DNA of 20,556 nucleotides from Flavobacteriaceae bacterium (GCA_947443815.1 CANEXR010000018.1:1-20556), one strand, 5' to 3'. Positions 1 to 7,846 are shown, counted from the stretch's first letter. Notes: generated by a model not told the origin, from the letters alone. Numbers and translations: made by a program.

Positions 1-9
1 CAAAAAAAC

Positions 10-17
10 TACCTTTG
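10..17 (+). promoter_or_regulatory. -7 promoter element for the MarC-family gene
   Basis: The sequence TACCTTTG matches the Bacteroidota -7 consensus TAnnTTTG exactly. It lies 15 bases before the ATG at 33, so the leader would be very short. Its -33 partner would fall outside the window. The in-frame TTG at 15 lies inside this element, which argues that translation starts at the ATG at 33. This is a consensus match only. Confidence 0.5.
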
Positions 18-32
18 CAAACAAAAAAAGGT

Positions 33-611
33 ATGTTAGAAATAGACTTTAGAGAAATCATAACCGTTGGGATGGTTCTTTTTGCTGTAATTGATATTGT
101 AGGTACTATTCCTATTATAGTTGATTTGAGAGCCAAACACGGCCATATTGAATCTGAAAAAGCTTCTATTGTAGCTGGGATCATAATGATTGTCTTTTTA
201 TTTATTGGCGAAGAATTTTTGAGTTTAATTGGCATTGATGTACATTCCTTTGCGGTAGCTGGATCCTTCGTATTATTCTTTTTGGCTTTAGAAATGATTT
301 TAGGAATTCGGATTTATCGTGACGAAGAAGCCAGTTCTGCCTCCATAGTTCCGCTCGCTTTCCCTTTGATTGCTGGTGCTGGAACAATGACCACTTTACT
401 TTCGCTACGCTCTCAATTTCACACTATCAATATTGTTATTGCAATTATTCTGAACATCATTTTAGTTTATATTGTTTTGAAATCTTCTTCAAAACTCGAA
501 AAAATGTTGGGAAAAAATGGTCTTGGAGTAATTCGCAAGGCTTTTGGCGTGGTTCTTCTTGCAATAGCTGTTAAATTATTCGCTGCTAATGTTAAAGGTT
601 TGTTTGTCTAA
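33..611 (+). CDS. MarC-family integral membrane protein
   Basis: This encodes 192 residues with about six hydrophobic segments and almost no soluble domain. The family is recognised from the N-terminal stretch with VLFAVIDIVGTIPI (about residues 15-28) and from the conserved PLAFPLIAGAGTMTT block in the middle of the protein. MarC proteins sit in the inner membrane. The family was once linked to multiple antibiotic resistance, but that link was not upheld and its substrate is unknown. I chose the ATG at 33 because the upstream in-frame TTG at 15 lies inside a likely promoter element and the sequence from MLEIDF onward matches usual family starts. No clear terminator follows; the next 125 bases are A+T-rich with one small hairpin. 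Confidence 0.9.
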   Translation: MLEIDFREIITVGMVLFAVIDIVGTIPIIVDLRAKHGHIESEKASIVAGIIMIVFLFIGEEFLSLIGIDVHSFAVAGSFVLFFLALEMILGIRIYRDEEASSASIVPLAFPLIAGAGTMTTLLSLRSQFHTINIVIAIILNIILVYIVLKSSSKLEKMLGKNGLGVIRKAFGVVLLAIAVKLFAANVKGLFV

Positions 612-736
612 AATAAATTTTTATAAATTTACCCCGATGTATGTTATTAAATCGTTTTGATTCTTTGGGAATCTGCTCTATTAGCTGGTTCTAGAAAATT
701 ATTCGTTTATACTATTAATAAATAAAAAATCATCTT

Positions 737-940
737 ATGAAAATTTTTACCGGCGTTTTGGTTTTTTTAGCATTGGCATTGATTGTATTCAACATTACGC
801 TTCTTGATTTCAAAAATCCATTTCAAGGAGATAGCGCAGTTGCTTTTATTGGTATTGCCGCTTCATTTTGTGCCGTTTTAATCCTTCTTATTTTTAGAAT
901 GTCTAAAAAAATTGAAGAGAAAATGAACGATAAAATTTAA
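737..940 (+). CDS. small two-helix membrane protein, unknown function
   Basis: This encodes 67 residues. There are two hydrophobic segments, about residues 4-24 and 34-53, separated by a short polar stretch (DFKNPFQGDS). The C-terminal tail is charged and Lys/Glu-rich. The layout suggests an inner-membrane hairpin protein with its tail in the cytoplasm. I do not recognise a named family. Its stop codon is 3 bp before the ATG of the next gene, so the two are very likely co-transcribed and may be translationally coupled. That pairing is the only clue to function: it might anchor or modulate the oxidoreductase-like partner. I judge it a real gene from its start, length, membrane pattern and tight spacing. 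Confidence 0.7.
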   Translation: MKIFTGVLVFLALALIVFNITLLDFKNPFQGDSAVAFIGIAASFCAVLILLIFRMSKKIEEKMNDKI

Positions 941-943
941 GGA

Positions 944-1549
944 ATGTTTGATGTTTTACTACTTGGCGGTGGTGTTTCAGGAATGTCTTGTGCTCTTGTT
1001 TTAGGCTCTGCAAAAAACAAATCTTTTGCTTCAGATAAAAAAATCGGAATACTTACCCATCAAAAAAATTCTTCCTTACAAGAAGCTTTATTTAATAATG
1101 CTTATGGAATTGCAGCGGGCAAATTAGGTGCTGAATTACTTACCGAAAGCACGCAGCATTTGTCTGATCTTTATCCTCATATTCAACAAATTCCCGATGA
1201 AAAAGTGCTAAAAATAGAAGGTACTTTCCCTAATTTTTGTGTCATTACCAATAAAAATTCCTATTCTACTAAAATGATCGTTATCGGAATTGGATCCGCC
1301 AATACTTTTTCTGTTGAAGGTTTAATGGCGTATGTGACGCCTCATCAAAAAGCGCTTCCTGAAAAACAACGCATCCAATTACAAAATCATGACCATAAAG
1401 TTACAGATGGAATTTATGTTATTGGTACTTTAGCTGGATGGAGAAGCCAACTTGCCATTGCTGCTGGTAGTGGTGCCGCAGTAGCAACTGATATTCTTAC
1501 TTTATGGAATAATGGTGTCCAAACGCATGCTCATGATAGTATTAGGTAA
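944..1549 (+). CDS. short FAD/NAD(P)-binding oxidoreductase (thioredoxin-reductase-like fold)
   Basis: This encodes 201 residues. The N-terminus VLLLGGGVSGMSCAL (residues 4-18) is a dinucleotide-binding beta-alpha-beta motif of the GxGxxG type. The C-terminal region around residues 150-190 (GIYVIGTLAG, then AIAAGSGAAVATDI) resembles the end of thioredoxin-reductase-like flavoproteins. The protein is much shorter than those enzymes, which are roughly 300 residues or more. No second internal GxGxxG/A motif for NADPH and no CxxC redox pair are visible. In the C-terminal motif the usual Gly-Asp is Gly-Thr. It could be a minimal flavoprotein or a reduced family member that needs a partner. It sits 3 bp after the small membrane protein and converges with the S41 protease gene. 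Confidence 0.75.
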   Translation: MFDVLLLGGGVSGMSCALVLGSAKNKSFASDKKIGILTHQKNSSLQEALFNNAYGIAAGKLGAELLTESTQHLSDLYPHIQQIPDEKVLKIEGTFPNFCVITNKNSYSTKMIVIGIGSANTFSVEGLMAYVTPHQKALPEKQRIQLQNHDHKVTDGIYVIGTLAGWRSQLAIAAGSGAAVATDILTLWNNGVQTHAHDSIR

Positions 1550-1568
1550 TACTACTACCTTTTTCTTG

Positions 1569-1599
1569 AAATGCTAATGCCCTATTTTAGCTTTTTTTT
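1569..1599 (+). terminator. weak terminator after the oxidoreductase
   Basis: The stem GCTAA (1573-1577) pairs with TTAGC (1587-1591) and can be extended by AAA/TTT across a one-base bulge. Eight T residues follow at 1592-1599. The right arm overlaps the stop codon of the convergent S41 protease gene. The stem is short, so this is a tentative call. Confidence 0.35.
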
Positions 1600-3161
1600 A
1601 ATGCTAATTTAACCATTGCATCTTCTTTTACTATAATTTCATAATAGTACTTTTCACCATACAATTGTCGAGCAAATTCAGCGGCAATATACCTTTTTAC
1701 AAGAGGTTTATTCTGATCAAATTTTAAATCCAAACCGTTTTCAAAAACATACTTTTGAAACAAATTAAAATACAAATCTGTCGCATTTATTTTAACTTCA
1801 AACTGACCAAAAGTCAATCCTTTAAAAACATTTCTGTTTTTATCTAATTGCTCAAATACAAAATGTCCTACAACCCCAGATTGCAAAAAATAGGCTGTTT
1901 TTTCGTTTCCATGTTCGACTTCGAGTGGTACAAAAACATCGGGCACAATTCCACCACCACCATAAACAATCTTTCCTTTTGGGGTTTTAAACTTTAAACT
2001 ATCCACTACTTTAATGCTGTCTTTCTCATATAATTCTCCATTTGTAAAACGAGAATCAGATTCCTTAAAATAATTTTCATTCCCTTTTGAATACGGTTTC
2101 TGAATCGAACGTCCCGTGGGAGTATAATACCGTGCAATGGTCAATCGAACTGCTGATCCATCTTGAAAATCCATTTGGCGTTGTACCAAACCCTTGCCAA
2201 AAGAACGGCGTCCTACAATAATCCCTCTGTCATTATCTTGAAGTGCACCTGCCAAAATTTCGCTCGCTGAAGCACTGTTTTCATTGATAAGCACAACTAC
2301 TTTTCCTTGTTCAAAACTCCCTCCAGCTGTTGCAAATGTTTGGTCTATTTTGCCTTTTTTATTTTTGGTAAAAACAATAAGTTGCTTGTCTTTTAATAGC
2401 TCATCTGCAATAGCAATGGCTTCTTCCATGTATCCGCCTCCATTATCTCTAAGGTCAATAAAAAGTGATTTTGCACCTTGTTTTTTTAATTTTTCCAAGC
2501 CTGTTTTAAATTCTTCATAGGTAGTTTCCGCAAATCGATTCAATTTCAGATACCCTGTAGTTGGATTTAAAAGCAATGCTACATCAACGCTTTTCAACGG
2601 AATAACATCTCTCCTTATTTTTAATTTTAATTTTTTTTGTTCTGATTTTCTGTAAACTGTCACCTCAATTTCAGACCCAACTGTTCCTTTTAATTTTGAA
2701 AACAAACTATCAGAAGGTAATTTACGTCCAAATAGTTTTGTTTTATCAGCATACAAAATTCGGTCTCCAGCTTTGATTCCCGCTTTTGCCGAAGGTCCGT
2801 TATCTACTGGTTTTATTACAGTGACTGAATCATTATACATGTAAAAATTAATTCCTATCCCTACAAAATTTCCTTTCATATTTTCGGCAACTTGTGCTTG
2901 TTCCAAGGGTGGAATATAAACAGAATGCGGATCGAGTTGTCCTAAAATATGGTCTACGGTACGGTTTACAATCGAATCTGTGTTTACACTATCAACATAT
3001 TCATTATCAATAAAATCGATAAGCTTATTGAGCTTGTTCTTGGAGTTGTTTTTTGCTAAAAAATGATTTTGATTGGGAAAATCCAACATACCCCCAAGAA
3101 GGATTCCAACTGCAAATGTTGTTCCTATAATGATGGGTAAATATTTTATATTAAATTTCAT
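1587..3161 (-). CDS. S41-family C-terminal processing protease with PDZ domain
   Basis: This encodes 524 residues. An N-terminal hydrophobic segment (about residues 7-25) acts as a signal anchor or uncleaved signal, so the protease acts in the periplasm or at the membrane. A PDZ domain follows at about residues 92-180 (GIGINFYMYNDSVTVI, then AGIKAGDRIL). The S41 catalytic domain follows, with DLRDNGGG at about 236-243, the nucleophile Ser298 in the SASASE motif, and the general base Lys323 in SFGKG. The 25-residue Ser-Lys spacing matches known CtpA/Prc proteases. These enzymes trim or degrade proteins from their C-terminal ends, with the PDZ domain gating access. The gene begins directly after the dCMP deaminase stop codon, so it is the last gene of a three-gene operon. 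Confidence 0.93.
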   Translation of the reverse strand: MKFNIKYLPIIIGTTFAVGILLGGMLDFPNQNHFLAKNNSKNKLNKLIDFIDNEYVDSVNTDSIVNRTVDHILGQLDPHSVYIPPLEQAQVAENMKGNFVGIGINFYMYNDSVTVIKPVDNGPSAKAGIKAGDRILYADKTKLFGRKLPSDSLFSKLKGTVGSEIEVTVYRKSEQKKLKLKIRRDVIPLKSVDVALLLNPTTGYLKLNRFAETTYEEFKTGLEKLKKQGAKSLFIDLRDNGGGYMEEAIAIADELLKDKQLIVFTKNKKGKIDQTFATAGGSFEQGKVVVLINENSASASEILAGALQDNDRGIIVGRRSFGKGLVQRQMDFQDGSAVRLTIARYYTPTGRSIQKPYSKGNENYFKESDSRFTNGELYEKDSIKVVDSLKFKTPKGKIVYGGGGIVPDVFVPLEVEHGNEKTAYFLQSGVVGHFVFEQLDKNRNVFKGLTFGQFEVKINATDLYFNLFQKYVFENGLDLKFDQNKPLVKRYIAAEFARQLYGEKYYYEIIVKEDAMVKLALKKS

Positions 3162-3593
3162 TTATTCTTCTAATACAGGAATATGTTCAACCTCAACACC
3201 AGCTTTAATTAAAAATTGAATTCCTGAATCGTCTCTATATCCATTATAATAAACCACTCTTTTTATACCTGATTGATGGATTAATTTACTGCATTCCTTA
3301 CAAGGTGATAGGGTGATATATAAAGTAGCACCTTCACAAGATTGGGTAGAGCGAGCCACTTTTAGGATAGCATTTGCTTCAGCGTGCAAAACATCCCAAC
3401 GTGTTAATCCTTCCTCATCTTCACAGCAGTTTTCAAAGCCAGATGGCGTCCCATTATATCCATCCGAAATAATCATTCGATCTTTTACAATAATTGCTCC
3501 AACTTGTTTTCGTTTGCAATAAGACAAAAGACTCCATTCCTTTGCTATTCTAAGATAGGCTTTATCGTATTTATTCAATTTTTTTTTGTTCAT
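3162..3593 (-). CDS. deoxycytidylate (dCMP) deaminase
   Basis: This encodes 143 residues. It belongs to the zinc-dependent cytidine/deoxycytidylate deaminase family, which converts dCMP to dUMP and so feeds thymidylate synthesis in the cytoplasm. The zinc site is plain: His70 and the proton-shuttling Glu72 in HAEANAI, and Cys98 and Cys101 in SPCKEC. The substrate-loop motif GYNGTPSGFENC is at about 45-56, as in ComEB-type dCMP deaminases. An in-frame codon further upstream would give 153 residues but would overlap the preceding gene by 26 bases. The ATG at 3593 leaves a clean 4-bp gap and I prefer it. The stop codon abuts the ATG of the protease gene. Confidence 0.93.
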   Translation of the reverse strand: MNKKKLNKYDKAYLRIAKEWSLLSYCKRKQVGAIIVKDRMIISDGYNGTPSGFENCCEDEEGLTRWDVLHAEANAILKVARSTQSCEGATLYITLSPCKECSKLIHQSGIKRVVYYNGYRDDSGIQFLIKAGVEVEHIPVLEE

Positions 3594-3597
3594 TTTT

Positions 3598-4191
3598 TTA
3601 TCTGTTCCAAATTTCACTTTCAATAATCATTGGTAAAACTACACCTATTATAAAGGCAGACATTACCAAAGTCCAATCTCTTTTCGAAAATCGAAAAACA
3701 GTTTGAACAATATAAGACAATATCAAAACTACAAAGACCACTACAATTTGAGCAGATTCAATCCCTAATGCAAATTCTGATAAAGGTATTAATTTTGAAT
3801 TAGCACTACCTCCAAGTATGGTTTTAAAATAATTAGAAAATCCTAATCCATGAATAATTCCGAAAAACAAGGTTATAAAAAACACTAGGTTAATACTGTC
3901 TTTTTTACTTGATTTACCAGCCGTAAAAAGGGCATACAAACTTGTAATTAAAATAGTTATCGGAATCAACAATTCAACAATATTAACTTTTATAGCCACA
4001 ATATTATATACTGATAATAACAAAGCTGTAGTATGTCCAATAGTAAAAAGGGATACTAAAAGAAAAATTCGTTTCCAATCATTGAAAGAAAACGGCACAG
4101 TCAAAGCAATTAAAAACAAAACATGATCATAGGCATGAATATCCAATACATGCTTTAATCCAATTTGAAAGTAAATCCAAAATTCCGACAT
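3598..4191 (-). CDS. HupE/UreJ-family membrane protein
   Basis: This encodes 197 residues and is highly hydrophobic, with about six predicted membrane segments. It carries the His motifs typical of HupE/UreJ-like proteins: HAYDHVLFL (residues 19-27), TIGHTTAL (50-57) and HGLGFSNYF starting at His114. Characterised relatives are linked to nickel or cobalt uptake for hydrogenase and urease, but neither enzyme is encoded here, so the substrate is open. It is the first gene of the operon with dCMP deaminase and the S41 protease, with a 4-bp gap to the deaminase. The family call is solid; metal transport is inferred from distant relatives. Confidence 0.85.
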   Translation of the reverse strand: MSEFWIYFQIGLKHVLDIHAYDHVLFLIALTVPFSFNDWKRIFLLVSLFTIGHTTALLLSVYNIVAIKVNIVELLIPITILITSLYALFTAGKSSKKDSINLVFFITLFFGIIHGLGFSNYFKTILGGSANSKLIPLSEFALGIESAQIVVVFVVLILSYIVQTVFRFSKRDWTLVMSAFIIGVVLPMIIESEIWNR

Positions 4192-4222
4192 AGGTACATT
4201 TATTAAATTGATTAAGGGGCTG

Positions 4223-4230
4223 TAAACTTA
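4223..4230 (-). promoter_or_regulatory. possible -7 element for the HupE-dCMP deaminase-protease operon
   Basis: Read on the minus strand this is TAAGTTTA, one base off the TAnnTTTG consensus, 31 bases before the ATG at 4191. No well-spaced TTG was found at the -33 position, so the call is weak. Confidence 0.25.
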
Positions 4231-4313
4231 CGATTAATTTTGAAAAGGGTGATTTTGGATCAAATAAATCATTTGTTAAAACTGCTTATTTAACACTCAA
4301 ATTTAGTAGGAAA

Positions 4314-4347
4314 TTTGAAGTTATTATTTAAAAAATAAGTATCTTTA
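4314..4347 (+). promoter_or_regulatory. promoter for the TerB-like gene
   Basis: TTTG at 4314-4317 and TATCTTTA at 4340-4347 fit the Flavobacterium-type pair TTG/TAnnTTTG with 22 bases between them. The -7 box is one base off consensus. The ATG at 4368 follows 20 bases after it. Confidence 0.45.
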
Positions 4348-4367
4348 TACTATAAAAACTAATTATT

Positions 4368-4799
4368 ATGTCATTTTCAGATTTATTCGATAGCGAATTC
4401 AAACAAAGAAATAAAGGTCATTTTTCGGCTATTGTGCGTGTTGCTTTAGCAGATGGAAAATCTACTTCAGAAGAAAAAGCTTTTTTAGACAAACTAGCCA
4501 TACACCTCGAGATTATCCCTTCAGAATATGAGGAAATTATAGCAAATCCTTTAAAGTACCCTATCAATCCACCCTATTTACATGTGGAACGATTAGAGCG
4601 CTTATATGATTTGGGTAGAATTGTACATGTTGATCATCATTTGGGAGATATTCAAGAAAAAATGTTAGTAAAATTTGGACTCGCATTAGGTTTTACGCCA
4701 GGCAATGTAAATTATATTGTTGACAAGGCCTTAGCTCTGATTGACAAAAAAGTAGATTTAGATACCTTTATTTATGAAATGAAAAACATGAATAAATAA
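4368..4799 (+). CDS. TerB-like (tellurite resistance TerB-fold) protein
   Basis: This encodes 143 residues, is soluble and has no signal peptide. The segment around residues 20-45 (AIVRVALADGKSTSEEKAFLDKLA) is the TerB/DjlA N-terminal-type helical repeat, in which an acidic DG-x-S-x-E-E motif forms a potential divalent-metal site. A second similar helix pair lies near residues 85-110 (HVDHHLGDIQEKML). TerB-fold proteins are all-helical and act in stress-response or chaperone-linked contexts. No other ter genes are nearby, so a role in tellurite resistance is not supported here. It is transcribed alone and converges with fructose-bisphosphatase over a shared terminator. Confidence 0.8.
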   Translation: MSFSDLFDSEFKQRNKGHFSAIVRVALADGKSTSEEKAFLDKLAIHLEIIPSEYEEIIANPLKYPINPPYLHVERLERLYDLGRIVHVDHHLGDIQEKMLVKFGLALGFTPGNVNYIVDKALALIDKKVDLDTFIYEMKNMNK

Positions 4800-4803
4800 T
4801 TTA

Positions 4804-4839
4804 AAAAAAGCTCCTTGAAAATTTCTGAGGAGCTTTTTT
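4804..4839. terminator. bidirectional terminator between TerB-like gene and fbp
   Basis: A perfect 12-bp stem, AAAAAAGCTCCT (4804-4815) with AGGAGCTTTTTT (4828-4839), encloses a 12-base loop. It gives a T-run on either strand, so it can end both convergent transcripts. Confidence 0.9.
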
Positions 4840-4850
4840 AATTGTACTAT

Positions 4851-5858
4851 TTATTGTGCTTTATGCATAAAATCTTCCGCTTTTTTGACCATATTATAGC
4901 TTCCGCAAAAGAACGGAACACGCTCGTGTAATTCTGTAGGTTGAATTTCCATTATTCTATCAAATCCATTAGAAGCCCTACCTCCTGCCTGTTCTGCAAT
5001 AAAAGCCATCGGATTACATTCGTACAACAATCTTAATTTCCCTTTTGGCGCTTTTGAACTTGTAGGATATAAATAAATACCGCCTTTAATCATATTGCGA
5101 TGAAAATCGGAAACCAAACTTCCAATATAGCGCGAAGTATAAGGCCTGTCCTCTTCTTCCAACTGACAATATTTAATATAATTTTTCACTCCTTGCGGGA
5201 AATGAACATAATTCCCTTCGTTAATGGAGTAAATAGTTCCGTTTTGAGGAAATTTCATTTTAGGATGTGACAAATAAAATGTACCAATTGCAGGGTTTAA
5301 TGTAAACCCATTAACGCCATGACCTGTAGTGTAAACTAACATGGTCGAAGTTCCATAAATAACATAGCCAGCCGCAACTTGATTAACTCCAGGCTGCAAA
5401 AAATCTGCTAAAGTAACCGGTGTTCCTATTGGAGTGATGCGTCTGTAAACCGAAAAAATTGTTCCTACCGAAACATTCACATCAATGTTTGAAGAACCGT
5501 CCAAAGGATCCATCAATACTACATATTTATTATTATGACTATTATCAGAACCTTGAACTGTGATAAAATCATCATTTTCTTCGGATGCAATTCCGCATAC
5601 AATTTCACGATTAATTAACGTTTGAATAAAAATTTCATTAGCATAAACGTCTAATTTTTGTTGGTCTTCACCTTGGATGTTTTGTTCTCCGGCAGCACCG
5701 ACTATGTCTACCAATCCTGCTTTGTTTACTTTATAATTGACCACTTTTGCGGCCAATCGGATGGAGTTGATAATTCGGGATAATTCGCCTGACGAATATT
5801 GAAAAGCATTTTGATTTTCGATGATAAATTCACCTAATGTTTTGTTGCGTTCTTTCAT
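4851..5858 (-). CDS. fbp: class I fructose-1,6-bisphosphatase
   Basis: This encodes 335 residues and hydrolyses fructose-1,6-bisphosphate to fructose-6-phosphate, the committed gluconeogenic step in the cytoplasm. The metal and phosphate site DPLDGSSN (residues 117-124) is intact, as are the upstream acidic pair SEEN (92-95) and the GEDQQKLD helix (63-70). The length matches bacterial class I enzymes. An in-frame GTG at 5888 would add ten residues, but the ATG at 5858 gives the usual ERNKTLGEFI start, so I chose it. The gene is transcribed divergently from the acetyltransferase gene and ends at a terminator shared with the TerB-like gene. No mutated key residue was seen. Confidence 0.96.
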   Translation of the reverse strand: MKERNKTLGEFIIENQNAFQYSSGELSRIINSIRLAAKVVNYKVNKAGLVDIVGAAGEQNIQGEDQQKLDVYANEIFIQTLINREIVCGIASEENDDFITVQGSDNSHNNKYVVLMDPLDGSSNIDVNVSVGTIFSVYRRITPIGTPVTLADFLQPGVNQVAAGYVIYGTSTMLVYTTGHGVNGFTLNPAIGTFYLSHPKMKFPQNGTIYSINEGNYVHFPQGVKNYIKYCQLEEEDRPYTSRYIGSLVSDFHRNMIKGGIYLYPTSSKAPKGKLRLLYECNPMAFIAEQAGGRASNGFDRIMEIQPTELHERVPFFCGSYNMVKKAEDFMHKAQ

Positions 5859-5947
5859 TACGAAATCGTTGTAGTTGTTATAAGTCACAAATATCGGTTT
5901 TTTTGTGAAAACAATTTCAATCCTATTTATTTACTTTGTCAGTATTG

Positions 5948-5955
5948 TATATTTG
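5948..5955 (+). promoter_or_regulatory. -7 promoter element for the acetyltransferase-aspartate kinase unit
   Basis: TATATTTG matches TAnnTTTG exactly, about 72 bases before the ATG at 6028. No well-placed TTG is seen about 20 bases upstream, so the -33 part is weak or regulator-dependent. Confidence 0.45.
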
Positions 5956-6027
5956 CTGAGAAAATTGTTGAATTTTGAATAAAAAATGCTTTATTTTGAG
6001 CAATTCAATAATGAAAAATAAGATTTT

Positions 6028-6507
6028 ATGAATATACGAAAAGGAAATCAAGATGACATGCAAGCCGTTTTGGGGCTTATTCAAGAGTTAGCCGATTTTG
6101 AAAAAGAGCCTGATGCCGTTCTTATAACTGAAGCAGATTTAGTTCGAGATGGTTTTGGTACAAATCCTTTATTTCAGGTTTTTGTTGCCGAAGTGGAGTC
6201 TGAAATTGTCGGTATAGCATTGTATTATTACCGGTACTCGACTTGGAAAGGAAAAACCATTCATTTAGAAGATTTGGTTGTAAAAGATAAAATGCGCGGG
6301 ACAGGATTGGGTTATGCTTTATATTCTGAAATTATTAAACAAGCCAAAAAAGATAATGTTCGCAGAATTGACTGGAATGTATTGGATTGGAACACTACAG
6401 CCATCCAATTTTATGAAAATTCAGGCGCCAAAGTACTCGATGAATGGAGAGTAGCACAAATGGACGAAGCGGGAATTAACTATTTTGTCGAAAATAAATT
6501 AAAATAA
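6028..6507 (+). CDS. GNAT-family N-acetyltransferase
   Basis: This encodes 159 residues forming a single GNAT domain. The acetyl-CoA pyrophosphate loop is visible as KMRGTGLGYALY (about residues 89-100), preceded by the beta4 strand HLEDLVV. The C-terminal FYENSGAKV segment is typical of the fold. The overall pattern is closest to diamine/spermidine acetyltransferase-like GNATs, but the acceptor cannot be read from sequence. It lies 62 bp before aspartate kinase on the same strand without a terminator between them, so co-transcription is likely. A matching -7 promoter element lies upstream. Confidence 0.88.
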   Translation: MNIRKGNQDDMQAVLGLIQELADFEKEPDAVLITEADLVRDGFGTNPLFQVFVAEVESEIVGIALYYYRYSTWKGKTIHLEDLVVKDKMRGTGLGYALYSEIIKQAKKDNVRRIDWNVLDWNTTAIQFYENSGAKVLDEWRVAQMDEAGINYFVENKLK

Positions 6508-6538
6508 AAATATTCGATTTTATTTCAAAATAATCTTT

Positions 6539-6565
6539 TGAAATCTGAAATCTGAAATCTGAAAT
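6539..6565 (+). repeat. heptanucleotide tandem repeat before aspartate kinase
   Basis: The unit TGAAATC is repeated three times exactly (6539-6545, 6546-6552, 6553-6559), followed by six bases of a fourth copy. The array ends four bases before the kinase ATG at 6570, so it lies inside the translation-initiation region of that gene. Confidence 0.9.
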
Positions 6566-6569
6566 TAAC

Positions 6570-7823
6570 ATGAGAGTATTCAAATTTGGAGGTGCTTCCG
6601 TAAAAGACGCCGATGGAATTAAAAACGTATATGACGTTTTACAAAAAGTAGGTTATGAAGATGTATTATTAGTGGTTTCCGCGATGGGGAAAACCACAAA
6701 TGCATTGGAGTTAGTTATAAAAAACTATTTCGAAAAATCAACAGAATTAAATGCCTCTGTTCAAGAAGTAAAAAAATACCACAATCAAATTTTATTGGAT
6801 TTGTTTGAAGAGGACAAAAATGCCGTTTTTACTGCTGTAAATGCACAATTTTCTGATTTAGAGTATTTTTTAGCCCATAACAAATCCCCAAATTATAATT
6901 TTGTTTACGATCAAATCGTAAGTTATGGCGAATTGATTTCGACTACCATCTTGACTCACTTCATGAATTTTATGGGTATAAAAACCCAATGGATAGACGT
7001 TCGTAATTTTATAAAAACCAATGCTAATTATAGAGATGCAGAAGTAGATTGGGAATTGACTCAGAAAAATATTTCCAAAAACGTAAAACGAAAAATATTA
7101 AACATTACACAAGGATTCTTGGGTTCAGATGAAAATAATTTTACAACCACATTAGGTCGTGAAGGTTCTGATTATACCGCTGCAATTTTTGCCTATTGCT
7201 TAAATGCTGAAAGTGTAACTATTTGGAAAGATGTTCCTGGCGTAATGAATGCTGACCCTCGTTATTTTGAAAACGCTAGCTTATTGAATCAAATTTCTTA
7301 TCGTGAAGCTATCGAGTTGGCTTTTTATGGCGCAACTGTTATTCACCCAAAAACGCTTCAACCCTTACAAAAAAAAGAAATTCCATTGTATGTAAAATCT
7401 TTTATCAACCCAATGCTCAAAGGAAGTAGTGTAGCTAAAGGAGTTGATTTAGAGCCTTATTTACCTTGTTTTATTGTTAAAAGAAACCAACTCTTAATAT
7501 CCCTTTCGTCTATTGATTTTTCTTTTATAATGGAAGAAAACATTAGCGAAATCTTTGCTCTTTTTCACGAATTCAAAATCAAAGTAAACTTAATTCAAAA
7601 TTCTGCCATCAGTTTTTCAGTATGTGTAGAAGATAAATTTGATAATTTCAATGAATTGAATGCTATTTTGTCTAAAAAATTCAAAGTAGATTATGACGAA
7701 AATGTCACTTTATATACCATTCGCCATTTTAATGATAATGCGGCACAAACCGTTGAAGAAAACAAAGTCGTTTTATTGAAACAAGTGAGTCGCGAAACCA
7801 TGCAAGTAGTGACCAAAGAATAG
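6570..7823 (+). CDS. monofunctional aspartate kinase
   Basis: This encodes 417 residues and phosphorylates aspartate to 4-phospho-aspartate, the first step towards lysine, threonine and methionine. The ATP-binding N-terminus KFGGASV is at residues 5-11. The kinase signature TLGREGSDYTAA is at about 194-205, and WKDVPGVMNADPR at 219-231. The region from about 307 to 385 resembles an ACT-type regulatory segment (LLISLSSIDFSFI, then ISFSVCVED), which in this family gives feedback control by pathway amino acids. No homoserine dehydrogenase domain is fused. The gene follows the GNAT gene and is ended by the terminator at 7847-7876. A seven-base tandem repeat sits directly before its start. Confidence 0.93.
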   Translation: MRVFKFGGASVKDADGIKNVYDVLQKVGYEDVLLVVSAMGKTTNALELVIKNYFEKSTELNASVQEVKKYHNQILLDLFEEDKNAVFTAVNAQFSDLEYFLAHNKSPNYNFVYDQIVSYGELISTTILTHFMNFMGIKTQWIDVRNFIKTNANYRDAEVDWELTQKNISKNVKRKILNITQGFLGSDENNFTTTLGREGSDYTAAIFAYCLNAESVTIWKDVPGVMNADPRYFENASLLNQISYREAIELAFYGATVIHPKTLQPLQKKEIPLYVKSFINPMLKGSSVAKGVDLEPYLPCFIVKRNQLLISLSSIDFSFIMEENISEIFALFHEFKIKVNLIQNSAISFSVCVEDKFDNFNELNAILSKKFKVDYDENVTLYTIRHFNDNAAQTVEENKVVLLKQVSRETMQVVTKE

Positions 7824-7846
7824 GTTACAAAGATTGTTAATTTAAT

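Noticed and set aside
655..680. Small hairpin GATTC/GAATC between the MarC-like gene and the small membrane protein
   Set aside because: Only five base pairs and no T-run; such hairpins are expected by chance in A+T-rich intergenic DNA.
4368..4799. Tellurite resistance operon
   Set aside because: Only a lone TerB-fold protein is present; no TerA, TerC, TerD or TerZ homologues flank it.
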